Positions 34,599 to 43,524 of a stretch of 64,000 nt of DNA are shown in pieces. The stretch's first letter is position 1. Each line of letters opens with the position of its first letter. The notes under the pieces were generated by a model that was not told the DNA's origin, did no database searches, and saw only the letters and a program-made list of their open reading frames with translations. The DNA is taken from the NCBI RefSeq assembly GCF_018614205.1, contig NZ_JAGGOS010000094.1:26903-90902 (forward strand). The letters are read 5' to 3'. The DNA is from Streptomyces sp. ISL-36 (GTDB lineage Bacteria; Actinomycetota; Actinomycetes; Streptomycetales; Streptomycetaceae). Position numbers and translations under genes: made by a program.

Positions 34599-34659
34599 CC
34601 CACCGCATGAATCGACACATCGGGGGTGTGAAGCGCCCTCTGCGTGGCATGGACTTCTC

Positions 34660-35691
34660 ATGCCGGACGACCAGCTCAGCGAGCCCGCCGCGTCCCCTCG
34701 GCCGGGGGCGGTACCGGCGACGGGCTGGCTCGACCCGGAACCCTTCCTGCGCGGTACGGCGTGGCTCGACCGGGGGCGCGCGGTGCGCGCCGACCCCGCC
34801 GACCTCGCCCGGCTGCCCTGGGACGCCGTCCAGCGGGCCGCCCTGCCCATCGGGGTACGGGTGGAGTTCACGGCCTCGCCGGGCACCCGGGCGGTGGAAC
34901 TGCGCTACCGGACGGCCTCGCCGGGGGCCCTGCCGCACTGCTTCGCCCTGTGGCGCGGCACGCGATGCGTGGGAGAGGTCGTGAAGGACCCGGCCGAGCA
35001 GGCCACCGTCGTCCTCCCGCTCCCCGCGGAAGGCGGGTCGTTCAGCGTCCATCTGCCCGAGGACCGGGCGCCCGCGATCCTGGGGCTGCGCGCGGCCGGC
35101 GGCACGCTCTCGCCCGCCCCCGGCCGGCCACGCTGGCTGGTGCACGGCGACTCGATCACGGAGGGCTGGTGGTCGACCCGGCCCGCGCACTCCTGGCCGG
35201 CGACGGCGGGGAGGCTGCTCGGCGTGGACACGGTCAACCTCGGGTTCGCGGGCGGCGCGCGCGGTGAGCTTCCGCTCGCCGAGCAGCTCGCGCGTCTCCA
35301 GGGCAAGCTCGTCACGCTCGCCTTCGGCACCAACTGCTGGTCGGAGGCGCCCTGTTCGGCGCCGTGGCTGTACGAGACGGTCCGCGCCTACGTCGGAATC
35401 GTCCGCCGGGGCCACCCGGCCGCCCCGCTGCTGATCCTCTCCCCCGTCCTGCGCCCGGAGGCGGAGACGACCCCCAACGCCCTCGGCGCCACCCTGGACG
35501 ACCTGCGCACGGCCATGGAACACGCCGGCCGCGACCTGGCGGCGGAGGGCGACGAGCGGCTCCTGGTGCTCTCCGGCCGGGACCTGCTCGGCCCCGAGGA
35601 TCTGGTGGACGGCCTGCACCCCGACGACCGGGGCCACGCGCGGATGGCGGCGGCGGTCGCACGGGCGCTGCGCCCCCATCTGCCGGCATGA
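34660..35691 (+). CDS. SGNH/GDSL-family hydrolase
   Basis: The 343-residue protein has the SGNH blocks: Ser in HGDSITEGW (block I), Gly in GFAGGARG (II), Asn in FGTNCW (III), and Asp-His in DGLHPDDRGHARM (V). An N-terminal beta-sandwich (VRVEFTASPGTRAVELRYR) precedes it, as in CE2-like carbohydrate esterases. Release of acyl groups from sugars or lipids is plausible. No signal peptide is evident, so it appears cytoplasmic. ATG 34660 avoids a non-conserved Cys/His-rich upstream extension. Confidence 0.85.
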   Translation: MPDDQLSEPAASPRPGAVPATGWLDPEPFLRGTAWLDRGRAVRADPADLARLPWDAVQRAALPIGVRVEFTASPGTRAVELRYRTASPGALPHCFALWRGTRCVGEVVKDPAEQATVVLPLPAEGGSFSVHLPEDRAPAILGLRAAGGTLSPAPGRPRWLVHGDSITEGWWSTRPAHSWPATAGRLLGVDTVNLGFAGGARGELPLAEQLARLQGKLVTLAFGTNCWSEAPCSAPWLYETVRAYVGIVRRGHPAAPLLILSPVLRPEAETTPNALGATLDDLRTAMEHAGRDLAAEGDERLLVLSGRDLLGPEDLVDGLHPDDRGHARMAAAVARALRPHLPA

Positions 35692-35708
35692 CCGCGGCGG
35701 GTACGGCG

Positions 35709-35739
35709 AAGGCCCCCGCCAGAGACTCGCGGGGGCCTT
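35709..35739. terminator. Bidirectional terminator
   Basis: AAGGCCCCCGC (35709-35719) and GCGGGGGCCTT (35729-35739) form a perfect 11-bp stem with a 9-base loop between the convergent SGNH hydrolase and guaB1 genes. Confidence 0.8.
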
Positions 35740-35821
35740 GTCCGTGAAGCGACGTCACCCAAGGAGACAGCAGGTCCGAACGGACCGGCACGCCGGGAGG
35801 AAACGGCGCACCGGGTGTCGG

Positions 35822-37264
35822 CTAGCTCCAGCTGGCGTGCAGCGGCTTGCCCTCGGCGTAACCGGCGGCGCTCTGGATGCCGACGACGGCCTTCTCCTCG
35901 AACTCGGCGAGCGAGCCCGCACCGGCGTACGTGCAGGAGGAGCGGACGCCGGCGATGATCGAGTCGATCAGGTCCTCGACGCCCGGCCGGGCCGGGTCGA
36001 GGAACATCCGGGAGGTCGAGATGCCCTCCTCGAACAGCGCCTTGCGGGCGCGGTCGTAGGCCGACTCCTCGCTCGTGCGGTTGCGCACGGCGCGGGCCGA
36101 GGCCATGCCGAAGGACTCCTTGTACAGGCGCCCGTTGGCGTCGGCGTGGAGGTCGCCCGGGGACTCGTACGTCCCGGCGAACCAGGAACCGATCATCACG
36201 TTGGACGCGCCGGCGGCGAGCGCCATGGCGACGTCACGCGGGTGGCGGACACCGCCGTCGGCCCAGACGTGCTTGCCGTACTTCTTCGCCTCGGCGGCGC
36301 ACTCCAGGACGGCGGAGAACTGCGGGCGGCCGACACCGGTCATCATGCGGGTGGTGCACATGGCGCCGGGGCCCACACCGACCTTGATGATGTCCGCGCC
36401 GGCCTCGATGAGGTCGCGCACACCCTCGGCGGCGACGATGTTGCCGGCGACGATCGGGACGTGCGGGTCGAGACCGCGGACGGCCTTGATCGCGGCGATC
36501 ATCGACTCCTGGTGGCCGTGCGCGGTGTCGACGACGAGGGTGTCCACACCGGCGTCGAGGAGCTGCTTGGCCTTGCCCGCCACATCGCCGTTGATGCCGA
36601 CGGCGGCGGCGATGCGCAGCTTGCCCTGGGCGTCGGTGGCGGGGGTGTACAGGGTCGCGCGGAGCGCGCCCTTGCGGGTCAGGATGCCGACGAGGCGACC
36701 GTCCTTGTCGACGGCCGGGGCGTAGCGGCGGTTGGCGTGGTCCAGCGTGTTGAACGCCTCGCGCGGCTCGATGTCGGCGTCGAGGAGCAGCAGGTCCTTG
36801 GACATGATCTCGGACAGCTGGGTGAAGCGGTCCACTCCGGACAGGTCGGCGTCGGTGACGACACCGACCGGACGGCGGTCCTCGTCCACGACGACACCGG
36901 CGTCGTGCGCCCGCTTGGGCAGCAGGGAGAGGGCGTCGGCCACGGTCTGGTGGGGCTCGAGGACGATCGGGGTGTCGAGCACGTGGTGGCGGCTCTTCAC
37001 CCAGGCGATGACGTCGGTGACGACCTCGATCGGGATGTCCTGGGGGATGACGACGATGCCGCCGCGGCGGGCGACGGTCTCGGCCATGCGGCGGCCGGCG
37101 ATGGCGGTCATGTTGGCGACGACCAGCGGGATCGTCGTACCCGTACCGTCGGGCGAGGAGAGGTCCACGGCCTGGCGGGAGCCGACGGCCGAGCGGCTCG
37201 GCACCATGAACACATCGTCGTACGTCAGGTCGTACGGCGGCTTGACGTCATTGAGGAAACGCAC
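35822..37264 (-). CDS. guaB1: GuaB1-type IMPDH-like protein (probable GMP reductase)
   Basis: The 480-residue protein has the IMPDH/GMPR barrel with the active-site Cys in GVGPGAMCTTRMMTGVGRPQ and two CBS motifs inserted (VVVDEDRRPVGVVTDADL, APAVDKDGRLVGILTRKGAL). The C-terminal part (EESAYDRARKALFEEGISTSRM) is the actinobacterial GuaB1 form rather than classical IMPDH. Mycobacterial GuaB1 has been shown to be a CBS-containing GMP reductase that turns GMP back into IMP, so the same role is expected here. It stands alone. Confidence 0.88.
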   Translation of the reverse strand: MRFLNDVKPPYDLTYDDVFMVPSRSAVGSRQAVDLSSPDGTGTTIPLVVANMTAIAGRRMAETVARRGGIVVIPQDIPIEVVTDVIAWVKSRHHVLDTPIVLEPHQTVADALSLLPKRAHDAGVVVDEDRRPVGVVTDADLSGVDRFTQLSEIMSKDLLLLDADIEPREAFNTLDHANRRYAPAVDKDGRLVGILTRKGALRATLYTPATDAQGKLRIAAAVGINGDVAGKAKQLLDAGVDTLVVDTAHGHQESMIAAIKAVRGLDPHVPIVAGNIVAAEGVRDLIEAGADIIKVGVGPGAMCTTRMMTGVGRPQFSAVLECAAEAKKYGKHVWADGGVRHPRDVAMALAAGASNVMIGSWFAGTYESPGDLHADANGRLYKESFGMASARAVRNRTSEESAYDRARKALFEEGISTSRMFLDPARPGVEDLIDSIIAGVRSSCTYAGAGSLAEFEEKAVVGIQSAAGYAEGKPLHASWS

Positions 37265-37368
37265 GTGCTGAATCCCAGTCGATCGGAGTGGCCCCTAGGC
37301 ATTTCAGCCAGGGGAAAAAGCACGTAGTTCATTGTCCCACGCCGGTACCTGTACCAGACCCGGGCGTT

Positions 37369-37713
37369 TCATCCGAGGCTTGCGGGTCGCCCTTTGTCCG
37401 TTCCTCCAAGGGGGTCGCCCAGGGCGATGAGGACGGAGAGGTGGGTGGGGCGTGCGTCGACGGCCGTGGCGAAGACGTCCTGGGCGATCCGCCACTCCCG
37501 GGGCTGGGCCTCGGCGTAGGCCTGCCAGCCGGTGACGACGAGGGCGACCGGCTCGGGGAGGTCGGTCAGGCAGTCGGCGAGGGCGTCCCAGTTCCGTCCG
37601 AACCAGCCGGGAAGCGCGAGGGTGGTGGCGCACCGGTCCATGAAGGCCGCCTTGTCCACGACCCCGTGCAGGTCGAGGACGACGGCGCCGTGGAGCGCCT
37701 CATCGAGCTGCAT
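37369..37713 (-). CDS. Barstar-family RNase inhibitor
   Basis: The 114-residue protein has the barstar fold pattern: VVLDLHGVVDKAAFMDRCATTLALPGWFGRNWDALADCLTDL contains the family core G-x-N-W-D-A-L-x-D-x-L. Barstars bind and block extracellular guanyl-specific RNases inside the producing cell. ATG 37713 overlaps the 3' end of the upstream RNase gene by 14 bases, so immunity is coupled to toxin translation. Confidence 0.88.
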   Translation of the reverse strand: MQLDEALHGAVVLDLHGVVDKAAFMDRCATTLALPGWFGRNWDALADCLTDLPEPVALVVTGWQAYAEAQPREWRIAQDVFATAVDARPTHLSVLIALGDPLGGTDKGRPASLG

Positions 37714-38119
37714 CGGGCAGGACCTCCCGGAAGGTCTCGTAGTGGTCGTCGGTGTAGTAGACCTCGCCGCCCTGCCCGGTGACGAGACGGCGTGCGCCGC
37801 GATCGCGCTCGCCGGGGGTGCGGACCGTGTACTCGCGGTAGTAGCCGCGCTCGTGCCGCGGCAGGATCCGCTCGAAGTTGGAGAAGGTCGCGCCGTCCTT
37901 CTCGTACGGGAAGGGGCCGCCGCTCCGGATGAGAGCGAGGGTCTCGCGGGCCTCGGCGGGCAGGTCGGAGACGCGGAGGGTGGCGAGTCCGGAGGAGCCG
38001 GTGGGCGCGGGGGTGCTCGTGCTCGTCGCGGTGCCTTCGCCCGGCGCCGACGAGCAGCCGGCGAGGGCCGTGACGCACAGCACGAGGACGAGCAGCGCAC
38101 GCAGGGTCCGGGGCACCAT
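37700..38119 (-). CDS. Lipoprotein guanyl-specific ribonuclease (RNase Sa/barnase family)
   Basis: The 139-residue precursor has a lipobox (LAGC, Cys at residue 22) after a hydrophobic core, then a Thr/Ser-Pro linker and an RNase domain close to RNase Sa: FPYEKDGATFSNFERILP (catalytic Glu), GYYREYTVRTPG (Arg), and YYTDDHYETFREVLP (catalytic His). RNase Sa-like enzymes cut RNA 3' to G. Membrane anchoring is unusual because the classical enzymes are freely secreted. Its partner barstar gene overlaps the 3' end. The pair could act in competition or cell-surface nucleotide scavenging. Confidence 0.88.
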   Translation of the reverse strand: MVPRTLRALLVLVLCVTALAGCSSAPGEGTATSTSTPAPTGSSGLATLRVSDLPAEARETLALIRSGGPFPYEKDGATFSNFERILPRHERGYYREYTVRTPGERDRGARRLVTGQGGEVYYTDDHYETFREVLPDAAR

Positions 38120-38190
38120 GTCCCGAACATACCGTCGGGCGACCGTCCGGCCGGGCACGACGGGCGCGCACGACCCGCACGGCCGATGTC

Positions 38191-39240
38191 TCAGACGTCG
38201 TCCGGGTCCGTGCGGTCGAGGGCCGGGCGGGGGCCGGGGGCCGACTCGGTGAGGAGGAAGTCCGCCGCCGCGCGGTCAGTCACGAGGCTGGTGACGAGAC
38301 CGGACCGCAGGACCGCGCCGATCGCCGCCGCCTTGCGCTGACCGCCCGCGATCGCCACGACCTCGGGGATGCGGCGGAGCCGGTCGGCCTCGACGGTGAT
38401 GCAGCGCTCGCCCAGGTCGCGTCCCACTCGGCGCCCCTCGGCGTCGAAGAGGTGCGCGGACATCTCGGCGGCGACGCCGAGGGAGGCGTAGTGGGCGCGC
38501 TCCTCGTCCGTGAGCATGTCGTGCACGGTCGAGATGCCGGGCTCCCAGGAGCCGATCGACACACAGGCGACCGTGACCTTGTCGAAGTACTCGAAGGCCC
38601 GCGCGATACCGGTCTGGTTGCGCAGGGCGGCCGCGGTGGCCGGGTCGGGCAGGAGCATCGGCGCGTAGATGGGGTGCGCCTCGCCGCCGGAGACCTGGGC
38701 CGCGCGCCGTACCGCCTCGACCGAGCCGCGCTCCGCGGTCCCGGCGTCGTACACGCCCGTGAGCTGCACGACCGTGCACGGCGGCAGCCGGTCGAGGGCC
38801 GCGGCCATGTGGATGGTGGAGCGGCCCCAGGCCAGGCCCAGGACGTCGCCCTCGGTGACCAGCTCGCCGAGCAGGTCGGCCGCGACCTCGCCGAGGTTCT
38901 CCGGATCGGGCGACTCGTCCTCGCCCTCCGCCGGAGACTCGACGACGACGGCGTGGCGGAGCCCGTAGCGGGCGCGGAGCGCGTCGGAGCGCTCGGCGTC
39001 CAGCTCTGCGGGTACGCGGATCTCGATCCGTACGAGGTCGCGTTCGAGCGCGGTCTCCAGGACCCGGGCCACCTTGAAGCGGCTCACGCCGAACTCCTCG
39101 GCGATCTGGATCTTGGACTTGCCCTCGAGGTAGAAGCGGCGGGCCATGGCCGCCGCCTGCACCAGCTCCGCGGGTCCCATCCGCAGGGCTGACCGTCCCG
39201 CTGAGATACCCGCCACCGCGATCTCCTCACTGCTGTTCAT
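38191..39240 (-). CDS. SorC/DeoR-family sugar-binding transcriptional regulator
   Basis: The 349-residue protein has an N-terminal HTH (YLEGKSKIQIAEEFGVSRFKVARVLETA) followed by the SorC phosphosugar-binding domain (VLGLAWGRSTIHMAAAL, ADFLLTESAPG). Family members respond to phosphorylated sugars. Placement 166 bases downstream of rpe, on the same strand, hints at pentose or related carbohydrate control, but no transport or catabolic gene is next to it. ATG 39238-39240 gives the usual N terminus. Confidence 0.85.
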   Translation of the reverse strand: MNSSEEIAVAGISAGRSALRMGPAELVQAAAMARRFYLEGKSKIQIAEEFGVSRFKVARVLETALERDLVRIEIRVPAELDAERSDALRARYGLRHAVVVESPAEGEDESPDPENLGEVAADLLGELVTEGDVLGLAWGRSTIHMAAALDRLPPCTVVQLTGVYDAGTAERGSVEAVRRAAQVSGGEAHPIYAPMLLPDPATAAALRNQTGIARAFEYFDKVTVACVSIGSWEPGISTVHDMLTDEERAHYASLGVAAEMSAHLFDAEGRRVGRDLGERCITVEADRLRRIPEVVAIAGGQRKAAAIGAVLRSGLVTSLVTDRAAADFLLTESAPGPRPALDRTDPDDV

Positions 39241-39406
39241 GTACCGCTGCTCACGAACTGCTCTCGTACTGCTCTCGCCCTGCCCGACCATCGCTGGTGC
39301 GGCTCCTGCTGTTCACACTCTCGACTCGCCGTTCATCCTGTCAGATCCGGCGGTCCTTGATCAGCCCTGTCGGCCCGTCGTCGGGCCGCGTTCATCTGCC
39401 CGAGGC

Positions 39407-40090
39407 TCAGTGGCCACACGCCCACGCCGCCGACGCGGTCGCGGAGTCGGCCCTGGCGCGCAGTGAGCGGACGGCCTCGGCCGGGTCCGCCGCCCCGTAG
39501 ACCGCCGATCCCGCGACGAAGACGTCGGCGCCGGCCTCGGCGCAGCGCTCGATGGTGGACTCCGCGACGCCGCCGTCGACCTGGAGCCACAGCTCCAGGC
39601 CGTGCTTGGAGATCAGCTCACGGGTCCGGCGGATCTTCGGCAGCATGATGTCGAGGAAGGCCTGTCCGCCGAAGCCGGGCTCCACGGTCATGATCAGCAG
39701 CATGTCGAGCTCGGGCAGCAGATCCTCGTACGGCTCGATCGGCGTCGCGGGCTTCAGCGCCATCGAGGCCCGCGCTCCCTTCGCCCGGATCTCGCGTGCC
39801 AGTCGCACGGGGGCCGCGGCCGCCTCCACGTGGAAGGTGACGGACCCGGCACCGGCCTCGACGTACTGCGGGGCCCAGCGGTCGGGGTCCTCGATCATGA
39901 GGTGACAGTCCAGCGGGGTGTCCGTGGCACGGCTGAGCGACTCGACGATCGGCACGCCGAGGGTCAGGTTCGGCACGAAGTGGTTGTCCATCACGTCCAC
40001 GTGCAGCCAGTCGGCACCGTCGACGGCCTTCGCCTCCTCGGCGAGGCGGGCGAAGTCTGCGGACAGGATGCTGGGATTGATCTGCGCCAT
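39407..40090 (-). CDS. rpe: Ribulose-phosphate 3-epimerase
   Basis: The 227-residue TIM-barrel enzyme interconverts ribulose 5-phosphate and xylulose 5-phosphate in the pentose phosphate pathway. It starts MAQINPSILSADFARLAEE and contains the metal/catalytic residues in LHVDVMDNHFVPNLT (Asp, His), LDCHLMI (His) and VDGGV (Asp), and the phosphate loop GSAVYGAAD. It is followed by the SorC regulator on the same strand. Confidence 0.95.
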   Translation of the reverse strand: MAQINPSILSADFARLAEEAKAVDGADWLHVDVMDNHFVPNLTLGVPIVESLSRATDTPLDCHLMIEDPDRWAPQYVEAGAGSVTFHVEAAAAPVRLAREIRAKGARASMALKPATPIEPYEDLLPELDMLLIMTVEPGFGGQAFLDIMLPKIRRTRELISKHGLELWLQVDGGVAESTIERCAEAGADVFVAGSAVYGAADPAEAVRSLRARADSATASAAWACGH

Positions 40091-40226
40091 GTGCCAAGCC
40101 TGCCATGTTCTTGGGCTCTTCTTTGCCGCGGACCGGTTTCGGTTCGGATCCGGCTCCGCCGTAGGGCGCCGACGGCCGTCACAGCCCGGGCATTCGGGCC
40201 TTTTCGCCGACCGTCGCAGCCCCTTG

Positions 40227-41660
40227 TCAGGCCGTACGCCGCAGCAGCGCCAGGTACATCGCGTCCGTGCCGTGGAGATGCGGCCACAGCTGGACGTCCG
40301 GGCCCTCGCCCAGCCCGGGGACACCCTCCATCAGCGGGCGGACGTCGATCCACTCCGCCTCGACGGCGGGGCCGCCGCGGCCCTTCAGGACGTCCTCGAC
40401 GACCACCCGGGTCTCGGCCAGGTGCGGCGAGCAGGTCGCGTAGCCGACGACGCCACCGACGCGAACCGCCTGCAGCGCCTCCCGGAGCAGACCCCGCTGG
40501 AGCGGCGCGAAGCCCTCCAGGTCCTCCGGGCGGCGGCGCCAGCGGGCCTCGGGGCGGCGGCGCAGGGCGCCGAGCCCGGAGCACGGCACGTCCATGAGCA
40601 CGCGGTCGAAGGAGCCGGGCCGCCACGGCGGGCGGGTGCCGTCGGCGGCGATGACCTGGTACGGGCCGGGGTTGCCGGCCAGCGCGCGTTCGACGAGCCG
40701 GGCGCGGTGCGGCTGCTTCTCCGAGGCGAGCAGGGCCGCGCCCCGCTCCGCGGCGAGCGCGCCGAGCAGCGCCGCCTTGCCGCCGGGCCCCGCGCACCCG
40801 TCGAGCCAGCGCTCGTCACGGCCCTCCAGGGGCGCGTTCGCCAGCGCGATCGCGACGAGCTGGCTGCCCTCGTCCTGGACGCCGGCCCGCCCCTCCTTCA
40901 CCGCCTCGATGGCGCCGGGCTCGCCGCCCTCGGCCAGCCGCACCGCGTACGGCGACCAGCGCCCCGGAAGCACCGAATCCTCGCCGAGCACTCCGGTCAG
41001 CTCCTCGGGGGTGGACCGGCCGGGGCGGGCCACCAGCGTGACCTCGGGCCGCTCGTTGTCGGCCTCCAGCAGGTCCTCGATCCCGGCCCGTCCGCCGCCG
41101 AGCGCGTCCCACAGCGCGGTGACCACCCACCGGGGGTGGGAGTGGACGACCGAGAGGTGGTCCTCCGCGTCGTCCTCGTACGGCGGGGCGACCCGCTCGA
41201 CCCAGGTGTCGAAGTCGTCCTGCGAGATCTTCCGCAGGACGGCGTTCACGAACTTGGCCCGGCCGTCGCCGAGCACCACCCGCGCGAGCTCCACGCTGGC
41301 CGAGACGGCCGCGTGGGTCGGGATGCGCGTACCGAGCAGTTGGTGCGCGCCGAGCGAGAGCACGTCGAGCACCGGCGGGTCGACCTCGCGCAGCGGCCGG
41401 TCGATGCAGGCCGCGACGATCGCGTCGTACGTCCCCTGCCGCCGCAGCGTGCCGTACACCAGCTCGGTCGCGAGCGCCGCGTCCCGGGTGTCGAAATCGC
41501 CCGTCTCCCGGGCCTTCTTCAGCAGCGGCGGCAGCACGAGGTTCGCGTAGGCGTCCCGCTCGTCCACGGCCCTGAGCACCTCGAAGGCGAGCATCCGGAC
41601 GGGGTCCTTCTTGGGGCGCCGGTACGGCTTGGGGGGACGGCGACGTGCCTGCTCGCTCAA
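40227..41660 (-). CDS. rsmB: 16S rRNA m5C967 methyltransferase (RsmB/Sun)
   Basis: The 477-residue protein has an N-terminal NusB-like RNA-binding domain (RMLAFEVLRAVDERDAYANLVLPPLL) and a C-terminal SAM-dependent domain with LDGCAGPGGKAALL (SAM site), MDVPCSGLG and VGYATCSPH (the two catalytic Cys of m5C RNA methyltransferases). It likely modifies C967 of 16S rRNA. It follows fmt by 38 bases on the same strand, a common bacterial pair. Confidence 0.93.
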   Translation of the reverse strand: MSEQARRRPPKPYRRPKKDPVRMLAFEVLRAVDERDAYANLVLPPLLKKARETGDFDTRDAALATELVYGTLRRQGTYDAIVAACIDRPLREVDPPVLDVLSLGAHQLLGTRIPTHAAVSASVELARVVLGDGRAKFVNAVLRKISQDDFDTWVERVAPPYEDDAEDHLSVVHSHPRWVVTALWDALGGGRAGIEDLLEADNERPEVTLVARPGRSTPEELTGVLGEDSVLPGRWSPYAVRLAEGGEPGAIEAVKEGRAGVQDEGSQLVAIALANAPLEGRDERWLDGCAGPGGKAALLGALAAERGAALLASEKQPHRARLVERALAGNPGPYQVIAADGTRPPWRPGSFDRVLMDVPCSGLGALRRRPEARWRRRPEDLEGFAPLQRGLLREALQAVRVGGVVGYATCSPHLAETRVVVEDVLKGRGGPAVEAEWIDVRPLMEGVPGLGEGPDVQLWPHLHGTDAMYLALLRRTA

Positions 41661-41698
41661 AAGGTGCTCCGCTGACGAAGTGAGACGGTCGAACCCTC

Positions 41699-42643
41699 TC
41701 AGCCTACGTCCGCGCCGCCGACCTTCTCGCCCGGGGCGATCCGCACGCCCCGCGCCCAGTCCGCCGCCTTCATCGGCTTCTTGCCCTGCGGCTGGACCCA
41801 GAGCAGCTCCACCGCGTAGGAGCCGGTGCCCACGTGGACGTTGTTCTTGCCGGCCGCGAGTTCGCCGGGGGCCAGGTCGGTGCGGTCGGGCACCGGCACG
41901 GCCTGGATCAGCTTGAGGCGCTCGCCGCGGAAGACGGTCCAGGCGCCGGGGGCCGGCGTGCAGCCGCGCACCACGCGGTCCACACGCAGGGCCGGGGCCT
42001 TCCAGTCCACGTGCGCGTCCTCGACCTGGATCTTGGGCGCCAGCGTGACGCCCTCGGCGGGCTGAGGGACCGCCTTGAGCGTGCCGTCCTCGATGCCGTC
42101 CATCGTCGCCGCGAGCAGACCGGCGCCGGCGAAGGCGAGCCGGGTGAGCAGGTCGCCGCTGGTGTCGGTGGGGCGGACGTCCTCGGTGATCACGCCGTAG
42201 ACGGGACCGGAGTCGAGCCCCTCCTCGATCAGGAACGTCGACGCGCCCGTCACCTCGTCCCCGGCCATCACGGCGTGCTGCACGGGCGCCGCGCCGCGCC
42301 AGGCGGGCAGCAGGGAGAAGTGCAGGTTGACCCAGCCATGGGCGGGGATGTCGAGGGCGACCCGGGGCAGCAGCGCCCCGTAGGCGACGACCGGGCAGCA
42401 GTCGGGGGCGATCTCGCGCAGCCGCGCGAGGAACTCCTCGTCGCGCGGCCTCGCCGGCTTGAGCACCTCGATCCCGGCCTCCTCCGCCCGCTCGGCGACC
42501 GGGCTCGCGACCAGGCGCCGGCCGCGGCCCGCGGGAGCGTCCGGGCGCGTGACGACGGCGGCCACCTCGTGACGGCCGGAGGCGAGCAGGGCGTCAAGGG
42601 CGGGTACGGCGACCTCGGGGGTGCCTGCGAAGACGAGCTTCAT
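41699..42643 (-). CDS. fmt: Methionyl-tRNA formyltransferase
   Basis: The 314-residue enzyme formylates initiator Met-tRNA using 10-formyl-THF. It starts MKLVFAGTPEVAVPALDALL, and shows the formyl-donor-binding sequence HFSLLPAWRGAAPVQHAVM (Asn-His-Asp active site in the region WVNLHFSLLP and EEGLDSGPVY). The C-terminal OB-like domain for tRNA is present. ATG 42643 gives the family N terminus; an upstream in-frame ATG adds 16 non-conserved residues. Confidence 0.95.
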   Translation of the reverse strand: MKLVFAGTPEVAVPALDALLASGRHEVAAVVTRPDAPAGRGRRLVASPVAERAEEAGIEVLKPARPRDEEFLARLREIAPDCCPVVAYGALLPRVALDIPAHGWVNLHFSLLPAWRGAAPVQHAVMAGDEVTGASTFLIEEGLDSGPVYGVITEDVRPTDTSGDLLTRLAFAGAGLLAATMDGIEDGTLKAVPQPAEGVTLAPKIQVEDAHVDWKAPALRVDRVVRGCTPAPGAWTVFRGERLKLIQAVPVPDRTDLAPGELAAGKNNVHVGTGSYAVELLWVQPQGKKPMKAADWARGVRIAPGEKVGGADVG

Positions 42644-42841
42644 CGGTGGCTGACTGCCTGTCTGTCTCGGGGCGGATTGCGGGCAACGCACCAGTCTAGG
42701 GCGTGCCCGGCCAAGATCCGCCGGGCACGGCCCGGGGCCGGTGCGAGGGGGCGTAGGTCGGCACGAGCGCCCCGCGCATATGCGTATACGCCCCCGCAGC
42801 GTGACCCAACCACGAATAGCGCGTTGGTCAAGAGAGATTGA

Positions 42842-43429
<588 letters not shown>

Positions 43430-43443
43430 AACGCATCCCCCTC

Positions 43444-43476
43444 CGGCCGCCCACCCCCGTAGGGGTCGGGCGGCCG
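43444..43476. terminator. Hairpin between convergent HTH gene and priA
   Basis: CGGCCGCCC (43444-43452) pairs with GGGCGGCCG (43468-43476), with further pairing of ACCCC and GGGGT inside. It lies 15-47 bases after the HTH gene stop and before the priA stop. Confidence 0.6.
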
Positions 43477-43524
43477 AGCCGTGGCCGGGCGCCCGACGCG
43501 GCACCCCGCCCGCGGGCCGCCGAC

